From: Bacteroidota bacterium
GTDB taxonomy: Bacteria; Pseudomonadota; Alphaproteobacteria; Puniceispirillales; Puniceispirillaceae
Assembly: GCA_009936825.1 (NCBI GenBank)
Contig: JAACDV010000203.1
Coordinates: 1-7,493, forward strand
Direction: 5' to 3'
Length of the DNA: 7,493 nucleotides
Shown: piece after piece, positions 1-5,007 of the stretch
How the letters are laid out: each line of letters opens with the position of its first letter
Numbering within the stretch: the first letter of the stretch is position 1
Position numbers and translations under genes: made by a program
The notes under the pieces: model-generated
Databases searched by the model: none
The model's input: the letters and a program-made list of their open reading frames with translations, nothing else
Told to the model about the DNA's origin: nothing

Positions 1-1880
1 CCCCGAAAATGATCGCGGCGAATTCGTCCTAAAACATGAAAGCGCGCCCCGTCCCGCCCGGCCAAAAGGGCCTGCCCAAGGTCAGTGCCACCAGCCTGAA
101 AGGCAATGGCATTCAAGCTGCCCCCACTGCCATCATCAATCCTGCACGAGATGTGCGCACCATCACGCCCTACCCCCTTGGCATAGGTGATACGGCAATC
201 CGGCAAGGCAAAGCGCGGCTCTGGATTACCGCTTCCAAATGGCCCCAGCTTTTCCAGCCAGTCGGCAAGTTCAGGCAGGACCCCGGCGGTGCTGAGCATC
301 CCACTGACGGTGCGAACAGCGCGCGGAATTTCATCACCGATTTCAGTCTCAAACCGCTTAATCAGAAAATCATGAAGCGCCGGCATGGCATCCTCGGCAA
401 CCGAAAATCCGGCAGCCATGTCATGACCGCCGCCGCCAAGCAAAATTCCAGCCTGATGCGCGGCGATAATCGCACTGCCAAGGCGAAACCCGGGGATTGA
501 GCGCCCCGACCCCTTGCCAAATCGCCCACTGCCGCTGGTGTTATCATCCGGGCCCGCTGCACTCGCAAGAGCGACAACCAATGCGGGTTTGCCAAAAACC
601 TCACGCAGGCGGCCGGCAACAATTCCGATCACGCCCTCATGCCAGCTGTCATGACTGACGAGGATCACCGGCGCGTCTGTTTGTTCAGCCGCCATATCCA
701 TTGCGTGTGCCCGAATTTCCTGCTCAATCTCGCGCCGCCGCGTATTCAACTCATCAAGCGCGCTGGCAATGCCGGACGCCTCATCAGCATCATGGGTGGA
801 CAGCAGGCGCACCCCCAGATCAGACGCCCCTATGCGCCCCCCGGCATTAATTCGCGGCCCTAGCAAAAATCCCAGCGTATGCCCGCTTGGCGGCTGGTTA
901 AGCTTGGCCACATCCGCAAGATGGGACAGCCCCAGATTGGAACGCTGCCCCAGAATTTTTAACCCCTGCGCAACAAAGGCCCGGTTGACGCCTGTCAAAG
1001 GCACCACGTCGCACACCGTTGCCAGCCCGACCAAGTCAAGGTGGCGCATTAAATCGGGGGCGGGACGATCTTTGGTGACATAGCTGCGCGCGCGTAATTC
1101 ACGGATCAATGCAACAAGCACAATAAAGGTCACGCCGGCCGCGCATAAATGGCCGAAACTGCCATCCTCATCCAGCCGGTTCGGGTTGATCACACTATGA
1201 GCCCGCGGCAATTCCGGACCGGCTAGGTGATGATCAATTACAATCACATCCATTCCGGTATCGGCGACAGCGGCCAGCGGCTCATGCGCGGTAATTCCGC
1301 AATCAACGGTGATGATCAACTGCGCTCCACGCGCCTGCAATGCGCTGAGGGCTGCCCCGTTCGGGCCATAGCCTTCGCGCATCCGGTCGGGAATGTGAAC
1401 ATCCACCATCACCCCAAGCGCGCCCAGAATATTCACCATCAAGGCCGCTGAAGCCGCGCCATCAACATCATAATCGCCAAACACACCGACGGGTGTTCCG
1501 GCCTCAACAGCATCGGCCAGCCGTATTGCCGCCTTATCCATATCGCAAAATCGCGAGGGGTTGGGAAGAAGATCACGAAGCTTTGGGTCGAGATAAGCGT
1601 CAAGCGCAAGTTTGTCGACAGCCCCTCCCTCACCGATGTCCCAGCCTGCCAAAAGACGCGCAAGCGGCAACGGCATTTCCGGGAATTGCTCGGTAATGGC
1701 CGCCGCAATCCGGTCAAGCTCACCCCCTGACCTGATGCTAGGTGCATCTTGCCAGCGCGAATTGGTCAGCGAGCGCGCGACACCCAAAAAGGCGGACCCC
1801 AAAGAGGCGGACCCCAAAGAGGCAGACCCCGGGCCGTTAGGTGTTTTGGGAGAGCCTGGTCCTGCGGTTTCTGGTGCCAA
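1..1880 (-). CDS. recJ: Single-stranded-DNA-specific 5'-3' exonuclease RecJ (3' end cut off by window edge)
   Basis: RecJ degrades single-stranded DNA 5' to 3' in the cytoplasm, in RecFOR recombination repair, mismatch repair and base-excision repair. I translated 626 codons on the minus strand without a stop. Visible motifs are DYDVDG at residues 136-141, TVDCGI around D193, the DHH signature D216-H217-H218, a GPRINAGGR segment, a WHEGVIGIVAGRL segment that opens the DHHA1 part, and GGGHDMAAG with H486. The C-terminal OB-like part runs to the window edge at HVLGRIRRDHF. RecJ proteins of this group usually end soon after this point, so probably only about 20 residues are missing. The first in-frame ATG (base 1676) lies inside the conserved region, so it is too late. 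TTG at 1880-1878 is chosen because GGAG at 1890-1887 lies six bases upstream. This start directly follows the hom stop codon and implies translational coupling. Residues 1-32 are a Gly/Ser/Pro-rich extension with a repeated pentapeptide. Identity is very sure; the start is moderately sure. Confidence 0.95.
   Translation of the reverse strand, partial: MAPETAGPGSPKTPNGPGSASLGSASLGSAFLGVARSLTNSRWQDAPSIRSGGELDRIAAAITEQFPEMPLPLARLLAGWDIGEGGAVDKLALDAYLDPKLRDLLPNPSRFCDMDKAAIRLADAVEAGTPVGVFGDYDVDGAASAALMVNILGALGVMVDVHIPDRMREGYGPNGAALSALQARGAQLIITVDCGITAHEPLAAVADTGMDVIVIDHHLAGPELPRAHSVINPNRLDEDGSFGHLCAAGVTFIVLVALIRELRARSYVTKDRPAPDLMRHLDLVGLATVCDVVPLTGVNRAFVAQGLKILGQRSNLGLSHLADVAKLNQPPSGHTLGFLLGPRINAGGRIGASDLGVRLLSTHDADEASGIASALDELNTRRREIEQEIRAHAMDMAAEQTDAPVILVSHDSWHEGVIGIVAGRLREVFGKPALVVALASAAGPDDNTSGSGRFGKGSGRSIPGFRLGSAIIAAHQAGILLGGGGHDMAAGFSVAEDAMPALHDFLIKRFETEIGDEIPRAVRTVSGMLSTAGVLPELADWLEKLGPFGSGNPEPRFALPDCRITYAKGVGRDGAHISCRIDDGSGGSLNAIAFQAGGTDLGQALLAGRDGARFHVLGRIRRDHFR
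1786..1830 (-). repeat. Three 15-bp tandem repeats inside the recJ 5' end
   Basis: Three units at 1786-1800, 1801-1815 and 1816-1830 share the pattern aaagaggcggacccc (plus-strand reading), with one mismatch each in the first and third units. Because 15 is a multiple of three, the array keeps the RecJ frame and encodes GSASL, GSASL and GSAFL (residues 18-32), immediately before the conserved FLGVARSLT block. It looks like a recent slippage or duplication product in a non-conserved linker. Confidence 0.9.
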
Positions 1881-3203
1881 TCAGGTCTCCAAATCTTCGA
1901 TCAGGATTGGCATGGCAACAGGCGGTGCCTGAACACAAGCCAGCGCCTCAATTTCGCCAAGCGCCTTCATCAGCTGTTCAACGCCAACCTCATGCGTGGT
2001 CATCACCAGGGCGACGGTTTCCTGCGGCGAGCGCCCCTGCTGAAGAAGCGATTCTATCGATATATCATTGTTCTGCAGAACCGACGTGACATCAGCCAGA
2101 ACGCCGGGCTTATCAACAACCATCAGACGGACGTAAAAAGGTGTGTCAGGCCCGCCCCCATTTTCAACCGTACTGCCATCAATAAGGGATGCCACCGGAC
2201 GGCCAAAGGTTGGGGTCAGGCGTGCGCACGCAACATCAATCAAATCAGCCAGAACTGCTGATGCCGTGGGGCCAGCTCCGGCACCCGGGCCAATCAGAAC
2301 AGTATTGCCGACCGGGTCACCATGAAAAGCAACCGCATTCAAAACACCGTCGACCTTGGCGAATTGCGCCGTTATCGGCAGCAGAACGGTCTGCATTCTT
2401 GGCATAAGGCCGGGTTCTGCCACGCCAACCAGTTTAATGCGAAAACCAAGCTGCTTGGCATAGGCAAAATCAGGCGCTGATACGTCGCGGATACCCGAAA
2501 TTGCCACTTTGTCAAACTGCGGAGTCTGGCCAAAGGCAATCGCCGCAAGAAGCGTGAGCTTATGCGCGGCATCCAGACCATCAACATCCAGTGATGGCTC
2601 AGCTTCTGCATAGCCAAGCTTCTGGGCATCGGCAAGAACATCGGCAAACGCCTCACCGGTTTTTTCCATGCGCGTTAAAATATAATTGCAAGTGCCGTTC
2701 AAAATGCCGGATACGCGGGTAAAATTGTTTCCGGCCAGACCTTCACGAAGGGATTTAATCGCTGGAATTCCGCCAGCAACCGCAGCTTCAAAAAGCAAGG
2801 CGGCCGCATTGTCTTCAGCGCATATCGCAAGCTCGTGCCCATGATGTGCCAGCATTGCCTTATTTGCCGTTATCACATGCTTGCCATTGGCCAGCGCGCG
2901 GCGCGCCAAATCGAGGGCAACGCCACCTTCGCCGCCAATCATTTCAACAACCACATCGACATTATCGAGGTCAGCCAGATCACCCGCATCGTCAAGCCAC
3001 GTCATTCCCGACAGATCAAAACCACGGTCAGTATCACGGCTTCTGGCGCTCATCGCGGTACTCTGAAGCGGCCTGCCAGCAACGGCGGCAAGCTGGTCAT
3101 GGCGGCTGGTTAACTGGCGGCCCACCTCACTACCAACCACGCCAAGGCCGGCAATGGCGATTCTAAGGGGAGCGCTTTTCAGGGGCTGTTTGTCACTGGA
3201 CAT
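1881..3203 (-). CDS. hom: Homoserine dehydrogenase with C-terminal ACT domain
   Basis: This enzyme uses NAD(P)H to reduce aspartate 4-semialdehyde to homoserine, the branch-point step towards threonine, isoleucine and methionine (EC 1.1.1.3). The 440-residue protein has the usual length for the monofunctional form with an ACT domain. It shows a Rossmann GxGxxG (G19-L-G-V-V-G24), TANKAML at 112-118 with K115, NGTCNYI at 169-175, the family signature GYAEAEPSLDVDGLD from 197 with the following K215, GPGAGAGPTASAV at 305-317, and an ACT domain from about 355 to 430 (FYVRLMVVDKPGVLADV). ACT domains in this family usually mediate threonine feedback inhibition. No aspartokinase domain is fused. The ATG at 3203 is the only sensible start, since an in-frame TGA lies 15 bases upstream; its ribosome binding site is weak (GAAAG, nine bases away). 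The stop codon abuts the recJ start. The usual alphaproteobacterial neighbour glpX is absent downstream. Confidence 0.97.
   Translation of the reverse strand: MSSDKQPLKSAPLRIAIAGLGVVGSEVGRQLTSRHDQLAAVAGRPLQSTAMSARSRDTDRGFDLSGMTWLDDAGDLADLDNVDVVVEMIGGEGGVALDLARRALANGKHVITANKAMLAHHGHELAICAEDNAAALLFEAAVAGGIPAIKSLREGLAGNNFTRVSGILNGTCNYILTRMEKTGEAFADVLADAQKLGYAEAEPSLDVDGLDAAHKLTLLAAIAFGQTPQFDKVAISGIRDVSAPDFAYAKQLGFRIKLVGVAEPGLMPRMQTVLLPITAQFAKVDGVLNAVAFHGDPVGNTVLIGPGAGAGPTASAVLADLIDVACARLTPTFGRPVASLIDGSTVENGGGPDTPFYVRLMVVDKPGVLADVTSVLQNNDISIESLLQQGRSPQETVALVMTTHEVGVEQLMKALGEIEALACVQAPPVAMPILIEDLET
1887..1890 (-). promoter_or_regulatory. Ribosome binding site GGAG that decides the recJ TTG start
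   Basis: On the minus strand GGAG lies inside the last codons of hom, followed by six bases (ending in the hom TGA) and then TTG. No in-frame ATG exists until well inside the conserved RecJ region. This site is the main support for a TTG start immediately after the hom stop codon. The same GGAG plus six-base spacing occurs at the oxoprolinase/MarR junction. Confidence 0.65.
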
Positions 3204-3251
3204 TAAGATGAACTTTCATGCGTCAAAAACGGAGACCCAGATTTACCTGCT

Positions 3252-3274
3252 AAGCCGCGATTATACAAGCCGCG
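3252..3274 (-). repeat. Perfect 8-bp direct repeats flanking the hom -10 box
   Basis: The plus-strand octamer aagccgcg occurs at 3252-3259 and again at 3267-3274, 15 bases apart start to start, with the TATAAT box between them. Direct repeats overlapping a -10 element can be operator half-sites. No regulator can be named from the sequence. Confidence 0.6.
3260..3265 (-). promoter_or_regulatory. Candidate -10 box (TATAAT) of the hom promoter
   Basis: A perfect TATAAT reads on the minus strand, 57 bases upstream of the hom ATG, in the only non-coding gap ahead of hom. No good -35 hexamer is present at 16-18 bases, so an activator or a weak promoter is possible. The box is bracketed by two identical 8-bp sequences (see separate repeat). 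Assignment rests on position and the perfect hexamer only. Confidence 0.5.
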
Positions 3275-3287
3275 CAAACCGCCTTAT

Positions 3288-3339
3288 CCAGAAGATCATA
3301 CCATAAGATCATACCCGAAGATCACACGAGAAGATCATG
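3288..3339 (-). repeat. Four imperfect 13-bp tandem repeats, each containing GATC
   Basis: Units at 3288-3300, 3301-3313, 3314-3326 and 3327-3339 follow the minus-strand consensus TATGATCTTCTGG with one to four differences. GATC occurs exactly every 13 bases (plus-strand starts 3294, 3307, 3320, 3333). The last unit contains the TGA stop codon of the quinone oxidoreductase-like gene, so the array begins in the coding end and continues into the gap before hom. Confidence 0.85.
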
Positions 3340-4333
3340 CATCGATGCTAAGCACCACTGATCCGCGCTTATCACCCGCCTCAACCATTTCCTGCGCTCG
3401 CACCGCCTCGCTCAAGGGCAGTATTTCGGCAATGGGTACACTCAAAGCCTCACGTTCCAGCATATCATTGACAATCGCGGCATAGGCAGCCGCCTCGTCT
3501 TCCTCCAACAGATAGACAAGAATTGAGGTTAACGCGGCGTTCTTGAACATCATTTTCATAAAGGGTAGTTCAGGGTCCGGATTAAGGACCGAGCCATAAC
3601 CGACAATAAACCCTTTCGGACTGATTATATCTATGCTGCTGGCTAGGTTTTGCCCGCATTCGGCGTCGATAATTCGGCTAACGGGCTGGCCATCGGCTGC
3701 CTCGATAACCCGGGCCACCATGTTTTCATCGCGGTAATCAACCACCGCCGCCGCGCCAGCCCCTGTAATCATCTCGCCCTTACTCATATCACCGGTTGAG
3801 GCAATGACGCGCGCACCGCTATCAACGGCGATCTGTATCGCCAGATTTGCCACGGTGCCGCCACCGCCGTGAATGAGTACGTTTCGATCAGTCACCGGAC
3901 CGTCTTTTAACACCGCATAGGCGGCGGTTAGCGCTGGAATACCCAGTGCAGCGCCAACTTCAAAACTAACACTGTCAGGCAGCGGATGAACCAGCCCCAC
4001 CGGCAGCGCGATATAGGATGCAGCGGTCCCGAATGCCCGCCCCCATTGCCCGTTGCGAACATACACACGCGATCCGATCATGTTGGGATTAACGCCGCTG
4101 CCAACAGCTTTGACTATTCCGGCACCGTCGCTGTGCGGGATCACCTTATCAAAGCTCATCCCGCGCGACCCGCGGCGAGATTTCACATCCGACGGATTAA
4201 CCCCGGAGGCAGAAAGACGGACCAGCACTTCGCCGCCCCCGACCCTCGGCATAGGCGCTTCGCCATGCTGCAAAACCGCTGCCGCTTCGCCATTTTCGGA
4301 GTACCAGACGGCCTGCATCATTTCCGGGGGCAT
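3335..4333 (-). CDS. Zinc-independent NADPH:quinone oxidoreductase-like protein (MDR superfamily)
   Basis: A 332-residue medium-chain dehydrogenase/reductase of the quinone oxidoreductase branch, a soluble enzyme that would use NADPH to reduce quinones or other electrophilic carbonyl compounds. The N-terminal GroES-like half shows GVNPSDVKSRRG (44-55) and IPHSDGAG (65-72), typical of this branch. The nucleotide-binding half begins with NVLIHGGGGTVANLAIQ (151-167). The only cysteine is C226, so both the catalytic and the structural zinc sites of alcohol dehydrogenases are absent. The ATG at 4333 is supported by AGGA seven bases upstream; the methionines at residues 5 and 6 are less likely starts. 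The dinucleotide loop has Thr160 and Ala162 where relatives usually have glycines. It is separated from the MarR-type gene by 128 bases and from hom by 131. The true substrate cannot be read from the sequence. Confidence 0.88.
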   Translation of the reverse strand: MPPEMMQAVWYSENGEAAAVLQHGEAPMPRVGGGEVLVRLSASGVNPSDVKSRRGSRGMSFDKVIPHSDGAGIVKAVGSGVNPNMIGSRVYVRNGQWGRAFGTAASYIALPVGLVHPLPDSVSFEVGAALGIPALTAAYAVLKDGPVTDRNVLIHGGGGTVANLAIQIAVDSGARVIASTGDMSKGEMITGAGAAAVVDYRDENMVARVIEAADGQPVSRIIDAECGQNLASSIDIISPKGFIVGYGSVLNPDPELPFMKMMFKNAALTSILVYLLEEDEAAAYAAIVNDMLEREALSVPIAEILPLSEAVRAQEMVEAGDKRGSVVLSIDA

Positions 4334-4340
4334 AAAATTT

Positions 4341-4344
4341 TCCT
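4341..4344 (-). promoter_or_regulatory. Ribosome binding site of the quinone oxidoreductase-like gene
   Basis: The minus strand reads AAGGA followed by AAATTTT and ATG. The seven-base spacing is near ideal and supports the start at 4333 over the internal methionines at residues 5 and 6. Confidence 0.7.
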
Positions 4345-4348
4345 TACC

Positions 4349-4404
4349 TATTTAGAAGATTGGGCTTACTCAGGGGATTGGGCATTCTTAGAAGCTGGCC
4401 TTAC
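4349..4404 (-). repeat. Imperfect direct repeats upstream of the quinone oxidoreductase-like gene
   Basis: Two related segments of about 20 bp, at 4352-4370 and 4387-4404 on the plus strand, share ttagaag, a short variable core, and cttact or ccttac. The heptamer gattggg also occurs twice (4359-4365 and 4376-4382). The segments sit within 75 bases of the start codon and could be binding sites or a decayed tandem duplication. Confidence 0.5.
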
Positions 4405-4406
4405 TT

Positions 4407-4428
4407 AAAAGAGGGGTATGTACCCCTC
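4407..4428 (-). terminator. Hairpin plus T-run after the MarR-type gene (terminator or operator)
   Basis: The minus strand reads GAGGGGTACATACCCCTC followed directly by TTTT. The symmetric core is at 4411-4428, with 8-bp perfect arms around a 2-bp centre. As RNA it would fold as a six-pair GC-rich stem with a six-base loop, 33 bases after the stop codon of the regulator, which fits a short intrinsic terminator. The T-run is only four long, so termination may be weak. Because the perfect DNA palindrome lies next to a MarR-type gene and about 80 bases ahead of the next gene, a dimer binding site is a real alternative. Confidence 0.55.
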
Positions 4429-4461
4429 AGCGTACAGGGTTTCAGCTAAGGGGCGGAATGT

Positions 4462-5007
4462 CTATAGATTCGTTGCACTGCGGGCGGCTTGCCCATAAAG
4501 CCCCGATAATGCCCGAAGTTGGCGCGCAAGATCGCCAAGGCTCTCAGCGTCAACCTCACCCAGCGCAGAAAAAGCGTCAACAAGACACGCTTCTCTAATT
4601 TCGCGATAACGCTGGATCAGCATTTTGCCCTTATCATTTGTCGAATAGGTCACTTCCTTGCCCTGCTTGGCGCGCGCCACAAAACCACCCTTTACAAGCT
4701 TTTTAAGGGCATAATTAACGATATGCGTATCCTCAACATTCAGCTTAAAACAGATATCGGCGAGCTTTTTTGGACGCCCGCGATGATTGACCGAATGGAG
4801 GCAAAGAATATCCAAAACCCCCAGATCGGCGCTTTCCGGAAAATCCGCCATTGCGGCGGCGGTTCCCCGCACCGTCCAAAGCCCGAATGCATTGCTGGCG
4901 ACAATCAGACCATATTCAACCTCGGAAAGCTCAGCCGCCTTATCCGATACCAGATGCGCCGAAGACACTATGCGCTCACGCCGTTCAGTATTGCTCGCTT
5001 CGCTCAT
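4462..5007 (-). CDS. MarR-type winged-helix transcriptional regulator (COG5631-like)
   Basis: A 181-residue predicted DNA-binding protein. A helical N-terminal part with SSAHLVSDKAAELSEVEYGL (15-34) and VASNAF (36-41) leads to a winged helix at roughly 62-127. Within it, LGVLDILCLHSVNHRGRPKK (62-81) covers the first helix, LNVEDTHIVNYALKKL (89-104) the turn and recognition helix, and QGKEVTYSTNDKG (115-127) the wing. A C-terminal helical tail (about 130-175) probably dimerises. From memory this matches a subfamily of MarR-like predicted regulators common in Proteobacteria. The ATG directly follows the TAA of the oxoprolinase gene, with GGAG six bases upstream, so the two are probably co-transcribed and translationally coupled. 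This suggests that it controls the oxoprolinase operon, and the ligand could be the substrate of that enzyme. Ligand and operator are inferred, not seen. Confidence 0.85.
   Translation of the reverse strand: MSEASNTERRERIVSSAHLVSDKAAELSEVEYGLIVASNAFGLWTVRGTAAAMADFPESADLGVLDILCLHSVNHRGRPKKLADICFKLNVEDTHIVNYALKKLVKGGFVARAKQGKEVTYSTNDKGKMLIQRYREIREACLVDAFSALGEVDAESLGDLARQLRALSGLYGQAARSATNL

Noticed and set aside
36..500. Plus-strand open frame of 154 codons
   Set aside because: It lies fully opposite the conserved C-terminal part of RecJ, and its translation shows no family feature.
3193..3219. Possible leader peptide (MKVHLNVQ) overlapping the hom start, as in threonine attenuation
   Set aside because: It has no run of Thr or Ile codons, no ribosome binding site and no terminator/antiterminator pair.
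3285..3293. DnaA-box-like TTATCCAGA next to the 13-bp array, suggesting an origin
   Set aside because: A single box with one mismatch is expected by chance. There is no cluster of boxes, no AT-rich unwinding region and no origin-type gene context.
3339..3348. Perfect 10-bp palindrome gcatcgatgc
   Set aside because: It falls in the last codons of the oxidoreductase gene, is short, and has no matching copy nearby.
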